A DNA stretch of 54,972 nt, taken from contig JACVIX010000003.1 of assembly GCA_015711725.1 (NCBI GenBank), positions 1-54,972 of the forward strand, written 5' to 3'. This DNA is from Candidatus Geothermincola primus. GTDB taxonomy: Bacteria; Actinomycetota; Geothermincolia; Geothermincolales; Geothermincolaceae. Position 1 is the first letter of the stretch; every line of letters begins with the position of its first letter. This document shows positions 7,032 through 16,436 of this stretch, one piece after another. The notes beneath the pieces were generated by a model. That model made no database searches and was not told where the DNA came from. It saw only the letters and a program-made list of their open reading frames with translations. Position numbers and translations under genes: made by a program.

Positions 7032-9305
7032 CTAAGGCCCGGGTGCATCCAGCCAGATAGGACTGGACCATGCTTGGTGCCCGTCTTCCTGGGAGACTCT
7101 CAGGTAATAGAAAGTACTGTCCACAATGTCGCGATCCACCAGACGATATTCTGTATCCCAGCTATCTCCCGGAAAATCCTCCTCTGGCTTGATTGTTCTA
7201 GCCATATAACCCCTGAGGTCGTATTTCACCAGCTCTATCTCTTTTATGGGGGCTGTGCCCGCCACCCTGATATAAACTTCCGGTTCTGTGGTTAAGGCCC
7301 CTTCCTCTCCCATGAACAAGTCATTTATCCGGAACCGAAGGAAGATGCGAGCCCCGGTGGTGGCATAAGTTCGCCTAGCGTATAGGGCTTCCCAGATGGA
7401 AGTGGGGGTGAGCGCTTCCGCCCATACACCCACCAGCCCGTGGGGATAGACTCTTATGGGATATTTCCTCTCATCCACCGCTTGGTCGTGACGGTCCCCG
7501 CCTCCGGTGAAGCCGAAGCGGTATCCTAGGGCGAGAGCCTCCTGAACATAGGATCCCCATCCAGGCGCTCCTCGGTCGTCCCGAAGGCAGGAAGGCCAGA
7601 AGACCCCTCCCTTGCCATGGGTAATGGGATAGGGCCCGTGAAAACGCTCGGAGCTTCCATGGGAAGAGTAGACCTCCACCAGTCGAAGTCGCTCCCCTCC
7701 AACTCCCCAGTGGAAGCTTTGGGGAATCTTAATTCTCAAGAACTTTCCCCAGTTGAAGGGTAGATAGAACACCTTTCTCCACGCGCTGTGGTGGGGCACC
7801 ACCATATAGTTTCTTTCCCCCAGCTGATGGATGAGTTTTTCCGGGGTATCGCTTTTGGCGTCGAGATATTCGGGAAAGATAGGGTCCTTCTCCGTGGGCG
7901 CGAAATAAATATTACGGTGCCCCGCCCCATGGTGAGACCACTCATAGCCCAACAGAGCCACGAATTCACCTTGACGGGTAAACTCCTCTGCCAGTTGGTG
8001 GTGCAGCTCTATCTCCTCCTGGGTTCGCCCCGTGGGTTCAAACTTTCCCAGTGTGTCATGGGTGGTGAGGGAGGCGAAGTCTAGACCCTCCTCATCGCGA
8101 GCGCGTTCGTAGACGTATCTGGGACTTGCAGTCCCGTCGCAAAGGGCCGAATGTATATGAATGTCCCCCCAAAAGAGGCGTTTTTCGTCCTGTTGGGCAA
8201 CTATGAAGGGATTGCTTCTCCCCGTAAAAGGTTTTGATGGATGGCGGCTCCTCGCTTGGAGGTAAACGATGGAAGAGCCGCTAGGGCTTACCTCCTCTCT
8301 ATTTACTGAGAAGAATTTGTGTCCTCCGTCCTCTAGCCTCAGTTCTATCTCCGCTATCTGGCTTTCACCCTTGGTCGGAAGCACCTCTAGTTTTCCGCAG
8401 AAGGCGCTGTCGGTCTCCCCATGAGGGTCTACCGCCCGTAGATGGATTTTCACCTTTGGCTCGGATTCAAGCGGCGGGAATACGTTAAGTTCCAGGGATT
8501 GCGCCTCTCCTCCGGTGACCTTTATGGTGGGAATCTCATTGATCATACGATATCTTCCCAATGCGCGCTCGTCCACCTCCAACATCATCTCGGTGAGAAT
8601 GGGATGGGCGGGAATGGTCCAGCCTTTACCCCCTTGGCGCCTATCCCCCAAGGTGAATATAATTTCCTCCCCTTCATCCAGCCTGCCGCCTCTAACCCTC
8701 ACTTTTATCTTGCTCTCCTCCAGCATGAGATTGGTGAGGTCCAGCAGGGGAAGGCGGGTACCCCGCCATCTTAGGAAATGGTAGCCAGCTAGGCGCAGAA
8801 AGAAACGGAGGGGAAGGGCGGGCTTTCTCTCCACCTCCAGCCGCAATGGGTTCCGCGATTTGGCTTCGCAGGCGAAATAGTTGGCCCGTTTTGGTTTGGT
8901 GTTCTGCAACGTTCCCCATCCGTGGGCGAGAACATAGTGAGCCCTTCTCTTGCCGCCGGGGAATTCTATAACGCGGCAGGGAGCCAGCTTTACGCCCCCA
9001 CCCTCGGAGATGCCTCCCTTGCCGGCTATGAAACGCAGGATTACCGTCTGCGGCTTTCCTCCCGCGATGACTTGTCCCGGCATGATCTCGGCCCTCCCCG
9101 GGGCCTGCTCGACGGTTGGTTCCGGCTTTTTTCCCGCGCGCATGGATTCCGGGAAAGCCAGAAAATCAAAGATACCATATATGATCCCTCCCGCCAAAAC
9201 CCCCAGAATGGAGAGAAAGGCGTAGATAGAGGTTTTCCAGATCCGGCGGACGGCCCTGGCTATCTTCCAAAGGTGCTTACCGTAAGCCTTCTTGCGCGGG
9301 AACAT
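7032..9305 (-). CDS. Membrane-anchored DUF3604 (PHP-like metallohydrolase) protein
   Basis: The product (about 757 residues) has one hydrophobic segment near residues 24-46 and then a long exterior beta-rich region. The DUF3604 core starts near residue 380 with GDIHIHSALCDG, followed by LTTHDT, a VPHHSAWR segment and TGGGDRHDQ; these His and Asp residues resemble the metal ligands of PHP-type phosphoesterases. The function of DUF3604 proteins is not established. I start at ATG 9305 behind AAGGAGATA; a GTG four codons earlier is directly abutted by AAGGAG and is less likely. It is flanked by the Moco operon and a zinc ABC operon on the same strand, but gaps of 117 and 302 bp suggest separate transcription. 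Confidence 0.88.
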   Translation of the reverse strand: MFPRKKAYGKHLWKIARAVRRIWKTSIYAFLSILGVLAGGIIYGIFDFLAFPESMRAGKKPEPTVEQAPGRAEIMPGQVIAGGKPQTVILRFIAGKGGISEGGGVKLAPCRVIEFPGGKRRAHYVLAHGWGTLQNTKPKRANYFACEAKSRNPLRLEVERKPALPLRFFLRLAGYHFLRWRGTRLPLLDLTNLMLEESKIKVRVRGGRLDEGEEIIFTLGDRRQGGKGWTIPAHPILTEMMLEVDERALGRYRMINEIPTIKVTGGEAQSLELNVFPPLESEPKVKIHLRAVDPHGETDSAFCGKLEVLPTKGESQIAEIELRLEDGGHKFFSVNREEVSPSGSSIVYLQARSRHPSKPFTGRSNPFIVAQQDEKRLFWGDIHIHSALCDGTASPRYVYERARDEEGLDFASLTTHDTLGKFEPTGRTQEEIELHHQLAEEFTRQGEFVALLGYEWSHHGAGHRNIYFAPTEKDPIFPEYLDAKSDTPEKLIHQLGERNYMVVPHHSAWRKVFYLPFNWGKFLRIKIPQSFHWGVGGERLRLVEVYSSHGSSERFHGPYPITHGKGGVFWPSCLRDDRGAPGWGSYVQEALALGYRFGFTGGGDRHDQAVDERKYPIRVYPHGLVGVWAEALTPTSIWEALYARRTYATTGARIFLRFRINDLFMGEEGALTTEPEVYIRVAGTAPIKEIELVKYDLRGYMARTIKPEEDFPGDSWDTEYRLVDRDIVDSTFYYLRVSQEDGHQAWSSPIWLDAPGP

Positions 9306-9607
9306 TATCTCCTTCACTCCTTTTCCATAAGCGAAACCAAACGTTCAGAAGTGAGTATATAGAAAAAACAACCGTAGAGGAAGTGCGAGAGGAATAGGTC
9401 AGGTAAGAAAGTGGTGAGGATGGGACTCACTCGCCAGTATCTCCATCGACCTAGAAAAACAGGTGGAAATTGAAAGGGCAATTTGCGGATAAGGCGCGAG
9501 AATAGAGCTTGGGAGTGAAGATATTGGAATAGGGAATAAGTGCGTAAGCCCCCGAAGGTGATGCTCCCGGTCTCTTTTTAGCTATCTATGGAAAGGTCTT
9601 GATAGGA

Positions 9608-10441
9608 CTAACCCTTTTTTTTGGAAACGGTTCCTCCTCTTTTCTCCCGGATGACCCTCAAAGCCAGGGCTATTAGGAAGCAGCAGAATAAAGAGAGCAC
9701 GATGGTTGATCCGGAGGGGATATCCAAGAGATATGAGAGATAGAGTCCCACGAAGTTGGAGATCATTCCCACTCCCAGAGCGACAGCTATCATCCAGCGG
9801 AAATTGCCGGTGATTTGGTGTGCGGTGACAGCAGGAATAATCAGCAAGGCGGATACCAAAATCACACCCACCACCTTGATGGCTATCACCACATTCACGG
9901 CGATAAGCGCTAGCAGCACGAAGTGGAAGAAGGTCACCGCTATTCCGCTGACCCGCGCCATCTCCTCGTCGAAGGTGAAGTAGAACAGCTCCTTGAAGAA
10001 AAGGAAGACGCACCCCAGGACCACAAATCCAGTAACTGCTATCATAAGGATATCTCCCCAACTTACCGCGAGTATGTTCCCGAAGAGGTATCCCATGACG
10101 TCGGGAGTGTAGGTCTTCTTCAGGGAGATAAAAAGCACCCCCAATGCCATGCCGGTAACTAAAAATATGCCGATGGCGCTGTCCTCGGAGACGCGGCCCC
10201 GCTGACTGACCAACCCGATGGCTAATGCGGCGAGCAGAGAGAAAGCCAAGGTGGTGATATTGACGTTCCACCCCAGGAGCAGAGCCAGAGCCACGCCGCC
10301 GAAAGCCACGTGTGAGATGCCATGACCGATGAAAGACATATTTTTTAACACTATGTAATTTGACAGTATGGAACAACTCGCTCCCACCAGAATACCTGCC
10401 AGAAGGGCCCTCTGCATAAAACCTGAATGGAAGGGGTTCAT
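9608..10441 (-). CDS. znuB: Zinc/manganese ABC transporter permease
   Basis: The 277-residue integral membrane protein has about eight or nine hydrophobic helices and ABC-3 family features: NMSFIGHGISHVAFGGVALALLLG near the N-terminus (the cytoplasmic loop contacting the ATPase) and VGVILVSALLIIPAVTAHQ in the second half. It forms the channel for metal delivered by the ZnuA-type lipoprotein. Its ATG overlaps the ATPase gene's stop by four bases. Zinc versus manganese cannot be decided from the permease alone. Confidence 0.92.
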   Translation of the reverse strand: MNPFHSGFMQRALLAGILVGASCSILSNYIVLKNMSFIGHGISHVAFGGVALALLLGWNVNITTLAFSLLAALAIGLVSQRGRVSEDSAIGIFLVTGMALGVLFISLKKTYTPDVMGYLFGNILAVSWGDILMIAVTGFVVLGCVFLFFKELFYFTFDEEMARVSGIAVTFFHFVLLALIAVNVVIAIKVVGVILVSALLIIPAVTAHQITGNFRWMIAVALGVGMISNFVGLYLSYLLDIPSGSTIVLSLFCCFLIALALRVIREKRGGTVSKKKG

Positions 10442-11217
10442 CGATGCCTCTCCACCACCCGATGGGGAAGTTCGCCGTGGAAGAGCATCTCCACCTCGCA
10501 GGCGTAGGCTTCCTCCAGCGTCTTGCGGTCCAATTCCTCTGGCCTCTGGTGAAAGTAGAGCTTTCTGTTCATGCAGGCTAGGGAGTCAGCGGAGATGGAG
10601 ATGATTCCGATGTCGTGGCTAACGATGATCATGGTGAGTCCCATGGACTCTTTCAACTCGAGCAAAGTATCGTTGATGCTGCTCATAGCCTTCGCGTCAA
10701 CTCCCAGGGTGGGTTCGTCCAGGATGAGCAAGTCGGGGTCGTTTACTAGCGCCCGGGCGATAAATACCCGCTGCTGCTGCCCCCCGGAGAGCTTTCCTAT
10801 CTGCTTGTTCGCAGCTTCTTCCATGTCCACCAAGGCCAACGCTTCCCTGGCTTTGGCGTAATCTTTTCTGCGGGGGAATCTGCCCAAACCCATCTTTCCG
10901 TAAAGGCCCATCATTACTACGTCCAGTGCGCTGGCGGGAAAATTTTGCTCGATGTGGGAATGCTGGGGGACATAACCTATGCGATGCCGGTCTTCTCCCA
11001 GTTGGTCGGGACGGTGGCCAAATACTCTCACCTCGCCTTGGTAGTGAGTGATTAGTCCCAGAATAATCTTGAGCAGGGTGGTCTTTCCCCCGCCATTGGG
11101 TCCTATGATCCCCAGAAGGGAGCCAGGTGTGACCTCGAGGGTGATATCCTCTAATATATATCTGTCCTCCACTCGATAACTAAGGTTTTTTATCTCGATA
11201 ACGTTTTCCTTAGTCAA
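10438..11217 (-). CDS. znuC: Zinc/manganese ABC transporter ATPase
   Basis: The 259-residue protein has Walker A GPNGGGKTT, a Q-loop (VPQHSHIEQNFP), signature LSGGQQQR, Walker B LLILDEP and switch histidine in IIVSHD, in canonical order. The start is a TTG overlapping the znuA stop (TTGA), with GAGGAG eight bases ahead. Together with the overlapping permease and binding-protein genes it forms a complete three-gene metal importer. Confidence 0.95.
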   Translation of the reverse strand: MTKENVIEIKNLSYRVEDRYILEDITLEVTPGSLLGIIGPNGGGKTTLLKIILGLITHYQGEVRVFGHRPDQLGEDRHRIGYVPQHSHIEQNFPASALDVVMMGLYGKMGLGRFPRRKDYAKAREALALVDMEEAANKQIGKLSGGQQQRVFIARALVNDPDLLILDEPTLGVDAKAMSSINDTLLELKESMGLTMIIVSHDIGIISISADSLACMNRKLYFHQRPEELDRKTLEEAYACEVEMLFHGELPHRVVERHR

Positions 11218-12170
11218 CGCAAGTACTCCTCTAAAGTATTCAAATTGTAACGGATAATATTAAGATAAGAGTCGCGTTCCGGATTTCCCGGGTCACCTAG
11301 GGGGTCCAGTATGGCAAAGGTGACCCCTGATTCCGCCGAGATCATCTGAGCTACTTTGGGGTTGAATTGAGGCTCTCCGAATACCACCGGGACTTTTTGC
11401 GACTTGATGGTGGAGACCACTTCTTCGATATAATGGGGAGAGGGCTCTTTCCCGGGGAACTCCTCGATCACCGCCGCTTGTCGCAAACCGGCTCTGCGCA
11501 GCAGGTAAGTGAAGGCGGAGTGGAAAGTTACCACATCCTTATGTGTGACCTTTTTCTCTAAACCAGACACCTCCATGGCCAGCTCTTCTAGTTCTGCCAG
11601 ATAAGCGCGGGTATTTTTCTCGTATTCCGGGGAACCTTCGGCGTCCACGTCGCTTAAAGCCTGGGAGATTTGTCCGGCTATCTCCATAGCTATGATGGGG
11701 TCCAACCAGATATGGGGATTATAATCGCTCTCCCCAGGCTCTTGAAGGCGATGATCTTCCCCGTGCTCTTCCTGTCCGGGAATAAGTAGATGTGGGGGAA
11801 GATTATCTCCCAGAGTGATAATTTTGAGGTCCTTGTTTCCAGCAGAAGCCACCAGTTTATCCAACCAGAAGTCCAGGCCTAAACCCACTCGTACACAGAG
11901 ACGGGCTTTGCTTAACTCTTCCACTTGAGAGGGGAGAGGCTCATAGGTATGAGGGCTCGCTCCTGGGGGAAGCAACGTGATAACCTCCACACGCTCTCCC
12001 CCCACGAGGGAGGCGATATCGGCTACAGGAAAGATGGTGGCTAAAACTTTGACCTTCCCCTGGGCCAGGGGGCGTACGCATCCGCTCGTGCTCGCTCCAA
12101 GCGCGAAGAAGACCATGATGATAATTATTATGGTGATGACGATACCCTTCTTTGCTTCTATCGATTCCAT
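11214..12170 (-). CDS. znuA: Zinc/manganese-binding lipoprotein of ABC transporter
   Basis: The cluster A-I solute-binding protein has a hydrophobic N-terminal stretch ending in STSGC, a lipobox, so the mature protein would be lipid-anchored at that cysteine as expected in a monoderm. Metal ligands of the ZnuA/TroA family are visible as SPHTYEP, NPHIWLDP, TFHSAFTY and AILDPLGD. A short His/Asp/Glu-rich loop (EEHGEDHRLQEP) sits where ZnuA proteins carry their zinc-rich loop, which favours zinc over manganese. I use ATG 12170, preceded by GAGAAGGAT; the longer frame to 12233 has no ribosome site and would place charged residues before the signal. First gene of znuACB. I could not identify a convincing Zur box upstream. 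Confidence 0.92.
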   Translation of the reverse strand: MESIEAKKGIVITIIIIIMVFFALGASTSGCVRPLAQGKVKVLATIFPVADIASLVGGERVEVITLLPPGASPHTYEPLPSQVEELSKARLCVRVGLGLDFWLDKLVASAGNKDLKIITLGDNLPPHLLIPGQEEHGEDHRLQEPGESDYNPHIWLDPIIAMEIAGQISQALSDVDAEGSPEYEKNTRAYLAELEELAMEVSGLEKKVTHKDVVTFHSAFTYLLRRAGLRQAAVIEEFPGKEPSPHYIEEVVSTIKSQKVPVVFGEPQFNPKVAQMISAESGVTFAILDPLGDPGNPERDSYLNIIRYNLNTLEEYLR

Positions 12171-12696
12171 ATCCTTCTCACATACCCCTTCCTTCTGTGC
12201 GGGAAACATCTCTTTTTTATAGGTAAAAGACATATAAATGAAGCATTATCCAAAAGCGACCAAAAACAACAAACCGTTATCTACCAAATACAAATTAAAT
12301 TATAAGGTTTTTATGGTTCATTTAACATTTTCCCTCCCCATTTACCATAATCGCATGGGATTTATGAGAGCTAGGATAGTGCCACCGTCTTTCTTCCCGA
12401 TTTGAAAAGATTAATAACGTTGATGCGAATCAACTTAAATGTGAAAACGACGGATCCACGCTTTTCTTCCAAGGCGAGGGGGCGGAAATGGAGGGGATGT
12501 GCGGTCACATCTAATCGATGAAGAAAGTCATGGAAGGCGAGCTTCAAAGATTAGAAACAAATATTAGAAAGTTCTATAGAAGCCTCTTTATAGCAAGAGT
12601 TTGAGCGCATTAGCGGATGATCATTTATAAAGAGTGCACCTTGCTTCCCGCTTCCATAAGAGCGCCTTGAGAGGGAAGGATTGTGGCGCTGGAGGG
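12171..12696. other. Intergenic region upstream of znuA
   Basis: No gene is supported here. The AT-rich part at 12240-12350 presumably holds the znu promoter; TATAAT occurs on the minus strand at 12299-12304 without a good -35. A frame at 12551-12799 (minus) has no ribosome site and overlaps the next gene, so I reject it. Confidence 0.5.
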
Positions 12697-13128
12697 CTAT
12701 CTCTTTTCCCAGATCTTCACCCACTCCTCCATGGGGTACTCCGCCAGTTGCACCAGTACCCCAAAGGCGTCTTTGGGGTGGATGAAAGCCTCCTTCCACA
12801 AGGGGTTGGAATCGTTTATGTCGAAGGGCTCTATACCCATGCCCCGTATGTGTTCGATGGCTTCGTGCAGATTCCTTACTTTGAGAGTGATATGATGAAC
12901 TCCCTGCCCCCTCTTTTCAATGAAGCGATTGATGAAGTTATCCGGGTTGGAAGAGTAAACCAATTCCAGCATGCTGGCGTTGCCCATGGAGTAAGTTACG
13001 AAAGTATAGTCGCCCCAATCCATCTCCATGAGAAACCTGCCTCCCAGCACTTCGGAAAAGAATCGCTTGGCGGCGTCCGCATCGGAAACGGCGATTCCCA
13101 CGTGGTCTATATTTTCGAGCCAATCCAC
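12697..13128 (-). CDS. VOC-family protein, methylmalonyl-CoA epimerase-like
   Basis: The 143-residue product is a tandem betaalphabetabetabeta (vicinal oxygen chelate) protein with IDHVGIAV at the N-terminus, GNASMLELV, then GQGVHHITLKV and HPKDAFGVLVQLAEY. The layout is that of methylmalonyl-CoA epimerase, which inverts C2 of methylmalonyl-CoA. Oddly the usual GVLVEL, whose Glu is a metal ligand and base in characterised epimerases, reads GVLVQL here. No methylmalonyl-CoA mutase or carboxylase gene is nearby. The function may therefore differ from classic epimerase. I start at GTG 13128, with AAGGAGG eight bases ahead; the longer TTG frame to 13167 has no ribosome site. Confidence 0.8.
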   Translation of the reverse strand: MDWLENIDHVGIAVSDADAAKRFFSEVLGGRFLMEMDWGDYTFVTYSMGNASMLELVYSSNPDNFINRFIEKRGQGVHHITLKVRNLHEAIEHIRGMGIEPFDINDSNPLWKEAFIHPKDAFGVLVQLAEYPMEEWVKIWEKR

Positions 13129-13561
13129 CCATTCCACCTCCTTTTTCTTCAGGACACGCTTTTGCAATTACCGTAAATCACCGGGGTCGAAATTTCAATT
13201 GTTGCCGGGGCTCCACCTCCGATACGACCATCGTTAGCTCCTTAGCGATTTTGATTCCCCATCACCAAAATGATCGCCTAGTATATCATGATAAATAACA
13301 TACTGTTAATTGCGGTGAGGGCGCATGGTCGGCAAAAGCGCCCGTTTATATTTAAAGCTCGGTAGTAATTTTTAAATAATTATCTTATTAAAAGGTATTC
13401 GCTCGCTTTGCTAAAAAATCTCGCGCCTCAATTTTGAATTACTTTAAATGATGGTGAAGTAGGGCCTCATCTATGGTGAGAGGACGAGGGAATCTCAAGC
13501 AAAACCAATCACCCTATTGGCTCTCCTGGAAGATAAGAATTGCCTTATTCTTATTTGAGCT
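13129..13561. other. Intergenic region with AT-rich hairpin
   Basis: No gene is seen. At 13533-13554 an 8-bp perfect stem (ATAAGAAT and ATTCTTAT, 6-nt loop) lies eight bases past the stop of the flavoprotein gene on the minus strand. It may end that transcript, but no T-run follows. Confidence 0.45.
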
Positions 13562-14950
13562 TTATTCCAGCCCCTGGGCGTCGCAGGCGCAGGGCTCCCC
13601 TCTCCACTGGGAGAAGAGCAAGTTGCCGGCGACGATGGGCAGGTCCACCGCGGAGCTGAAAGGCGGCGCATAAGCTAGATCTAGGTATTGCATTTCCTCA
13701 ATGGTAAGTTTTCCCGCGAGGCAGAGGGAGAATATATCAAGACGTTTATCGGCGGCGGAATGGACATCGCCCACCAGCTGGGCGCCCAGCAGCCTACCGC
13801 TCTTGCTGTCGGCGGTAAGAATCGCGTTAATCTTTCCTCCGCCGGGATAATAACCGGGTAAAGAATGGCCTTCCAGCCGAAGGGTGAAGGGATGAAAACC
13901 GGCAGCCGAGGACTCCTCTTCGCTGAATCCGGTCTTTCCAATAATCAGACCCATGCTTTTGAGGATAAAGGTCCCCCATACGCCGGGAAAGACCTCCTCT
14001 CCCCCGGCGGCGCAGGTCCCCGCCACCCTTCCCTGCTTGCGGGAGGTGGAACCCAGAGGCATCCAAATCTCTTCGCCGGAGAGGCGATGAACAGTGGTGG
14101 CGCAGTCCCCGGCGGCAAAAATATCCTGGTTGGAGGTGCGCATATGCTCATTCACCCGGATGGCGCCTCGGGCCCCCACTTCCAGCCCCGCCTCAAGTGC
14201 GAGTTCGCTCGCTGGGCGTATGCCTATGGAGAGAAGAACTAAGTCCGCGGAAATCCTATCTTTATCGGTGATTACCTGGGTCACCCTATCCCCATCGCCT
14301 TCGATTCCCATCACCTGGTTTTCCAAATGCAATTCCACCTGGTTGCGCTCCAGGTGCTCTCGCACGAGGCTAGCGAGATCCCGGTCCAAGGGGGGCATCA
14401 CTTGCTTCTCCAGCTCCACCAGGGCAACCTCCATGCCCAAGGCGCGAAATGATTCGCACATCTCCAGACCGATGGCTCCGGCTCCCACGATCACCGCCTT
14501 TCGTGGACGACGATTCTTTATCCATTCCTCTATCCGAAGGGCGTCGCTCAAGGAGCGAAGGGTAAACACTCCCGGATTTCCCCTTCCCTCTATTGGAGGG
14601 ACAAAAGAGCGAGCTCCAGTGCAGATGATCAGGCGGTCATAATCCCTATAAAATTCCCTTCCATGGTCGAGGTCTTTAACCTTAATACGCTTCTTTTCAG
14701 GCTCCAGGGAAAGCACCTGATGGCGCAGATGCACTTGAATATCTTGTTTTTTAGAAAACTCCTTGGGGGTCCTGGCGATGAGGCTGTCTCGTTTCGCCTC
14801 GCCCGCCAGGAAGTAAGGAAGACCGCATCCCGCATAAGAGATAAACCTATCTTGGTCGAAGATCTCAACTTCCGCGTCGGGACAGCACCTCTTTGCCTTG
14901 GAGGCGGCGGTGGCACCTCCAGCAACTCCTCCTATAACCAAGATTCTCAT
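13562..14950 (-). CDS. CoA-disulfide reductase / NADH oxidase-like flavoprotein
   Basis: The 462-residue product belongs to the single-cysteine branch of the pyridine nucleotide-disulfide oxidoreductases (CoA-disulfide reductase, NADH oxidase, NADH peroxidase). It has the FAD motif GGVAGGATAA at the start, YAGCGLPY with the single redox Cys42, the NAD(P) motif VGAGAIGLE mid-protein, and DIFAAGDCAT for the second FAD contact; a dimerisation domain follows. Such enzymes reduce CoA disulfide, polysulfide or oxygen with NAD(P)H. The cysteine position rules out a dithiol-type reductase. The start has GGAGGTG ahead. It is divergent from the thiolase gene with a 261-bp shared upstream region. Confidence 0.92.
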   Translation of the reverse strand: MRILVIGGVAGGATAASKAKRCCPDAEVEIFDQDRFISYAGCGLPYFLAGEAKRDSLIARTPKEFSKKQDIQVHLRHQVLSLEPEKKRIKVKDLDHGREFYRDYDRLIICTGARSFVPPIEGRGNPGVFTLRSLSDALRIEEWIKNRRPRKAVIVGAGAIGLEMCESFRALGMEVALVELEKQVMPPLDRDLASLVREHLERNQVELHLENQVMGIEGDGDRVTQVITDKDRISADLVLLSIGIRPASELALEAGLEVGARGAIRVNEHMRTSNQDIFAAGDCATTVHRLSGEEIWMPLGSTSRKQGRVAGTCAAGGEEVFPGVWGTFILKSMGLIIGKTGFSEEESSAAGFHPFTLRLEGHSLPGYYPGGGKINAILTADSKSGRLLGAQLVGDVHSAADKRLDIFSLCLAGKLTIEEMQYLDLAYAPPFSSAVDLPIVAGNLLFSQWRGEPCACDAQGLE

Positions 14951-15211
14951 CCTCTTTCACCTCCGCCTTTAAATTTGTCGATTAACCCCATGGGGATCGA
15001 TGTCCAGACAGATTTACGGTCATCCATTGAAGCATTGTGGACATGCAGTCCCGTGTGGAAAAACCTTCCTGGGCTTCCGTAATCTCCTTACCCACCTTAT
15101 CCAAAAATTATTCAAATACGGGGATGATCACTATTCCACTATTCACCATTTCTTCCTTCCATTAAAATGTTTATAATCAGTATTTTCCCCGATGCAGAGA
15201 GGTTGATGCGT

Positions 15212-16417
15212 ATGAGCGAAGTTTACGTGGTCGGAGTGGGGATGACCGAATTGGCGCGGCATTCCCGAACGGGATTTCAATTGGGGGTGGAAGCCTGCGT
15301 TGAGGCATTAAGGGATGCCGGCTTGAAGCCAGAAGATATCGATGGGGTAATCGCCACCCCCCACGGATATATGACGGAGCACCACAAGTTCATTTCCCAG
15401 AAGATGGCCGACTATCTCGGGATTACGGCGAGACTGATGATGGATGTGGATTGTGGGGGGCTTTCCAGCGCTGTGGGAGTAAAGGTTGCGGTTTCGGATA
15501 TCTCCGCGGGTAGAATCAGGTCCTGCTTGATCTTCGCGGCGCAAAAGGAGATAAGCAAGACGGAGCTGTTAGCCAATCCTCAAAACAACTTTCACCTGAT
15601 CAAGGGAGCCAACAATCTTTACGACACTTACCAAGCGGCTTATGGGGCGGTGGCGGTGATTCCTTTCTATGCTATGGCAGTCCAGCGCTATATGCACGAA
15701 TGCGCTATCTCCGCGGAGGAGATAGCCATGCTCCCGGTGGTTCTTCGCGGGCACGCGGCGAAAAATCCCCATGCGGTATACCGCCAACCTCTAACGGTGG
15801 ATGAGGTACTGGGCTCGCGTATGGTCAGCCCCCCCATCCATCAGCTTGAATCCAGCGTGATGATGGATGGGGGGGCGGCGGCAGTGCTGGTGGGCGAGGA
15901 ACTTCTCCCTCTTTGTGAGGAGCGGGCGGTGAGAATAGCCGGAATGGGGGAGGCGCATGAACCTACCAGCTTTCTACCATATCGTCAGGATATATCAAGG
16001 TTTCCCAGCGCGGGCAAGGCTATGTCCGAGGCCTTGGGGAAGGCGGGATATGACATCGGGGACATACATGTGGCGGAGGTATATGGGGCTTTCGCTGGGG
16101 TTGAACTGATGCTCTATGAGGAACTCGGTTTTTTCGCCAGAGGAGAGGCGCCTCGGGCAGTCGGGAGGGGCGAGACTACCTATGGAGGAAGAATCCTGAT
16201 AAATCCCAGTGGAGGCAGACTCTCCCTAGGGCACCCGGCTTACGCGACTCCTCTCCTTGAATTGCTGGAAGTGGTGACTCAGTTGAGAGGGGAGGCGGGA
16301 CAGAGACAGCAGCGAGGAGCCAGGGTGGGTATGGTCCACGCCGAGCACGGGTTGATAAACGGCAACTTAGTGATGATCCTGGACCGGAGACTGGAGGAGC
16401 CATTAACCTGGGTATGA
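15212..16417 (+). CDS. Thiolase-family protein (acetyl-CoA acetyltransferase / SCP2-like)
   Basis: The product (about 401 residues) is a thiolase fold protein. The nucleophile loop is DVDCGGLSS (Cys81), the second catalytic segment is EVYGAFAGVEL, and the C-terminal motif is NPSGGRLSLGHP. The final active-site element reads GMVHAEHG rather than the CxG of canonical thiolases, which is usual in the SCP2/DUF35-associated class. It is followed after 19 bp by a DUF35 zinc-ribbon protein; such pairs work as one acyltransferase complex, for instance in archaeal mevalonate and bacterial steroid or fatty acid pathways. The start is ATG 15212 (or 15206) behind AGAGAGG; the longer frame from 15167 would overlap a TATAAT box at 15172-15177. 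Confidence 0.88.
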   Translation: MSEVYVVGVGMTELARHSRTGFQLGVEACVEALRDAGLKPEDIDGVIATPHGYMTEHHKFISQKMADYLGITARLMMDVDCGGLSSAVGVKVAVSDISAGRIRSCLIFAAQKEISKTELLANPQNNFHLIKGANNLYDTYQAAYGAVAVIPFYAMAVQRYMHECAISAEEIAMLPVVLRGHAAKNPHAVYRQPLTVDEVLGSRMVSPPIHQLESSVMMDGGAAAVLVGEELLPLCEERAVRIAGMGEAHEPTSFLPYRQDISRFPSAGKAMSEALGKAGYDIGDIHVAEVYGAFAGVELMLYEELGFFARGEAPRAVGRGETTYGGRILINPSGGRLSLGHPAYATPLLELLEVVTQLRGEAGQRQQRGARVGMVHAEHGLINGNLVMILDRRLEEPLTWV

Positions 16418-16436
16418 TGGAGGGGGATGAGCGAAC

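Noticed and set aside
12171-12233. znuA starting at 12233
   Set aside because: No ribosome site there, and it would add charged residues before the lipoprotein signal.
12234-12400. Zur box upstream of znuA
   Set aside because: I could not find a convincing inverted repeat matching known Zur sites.
12551-12799. 82-residue frame overlapping the epimerase-like gene
   Set aside because: It is an out-of-frame reading of the real gene with no start signal.
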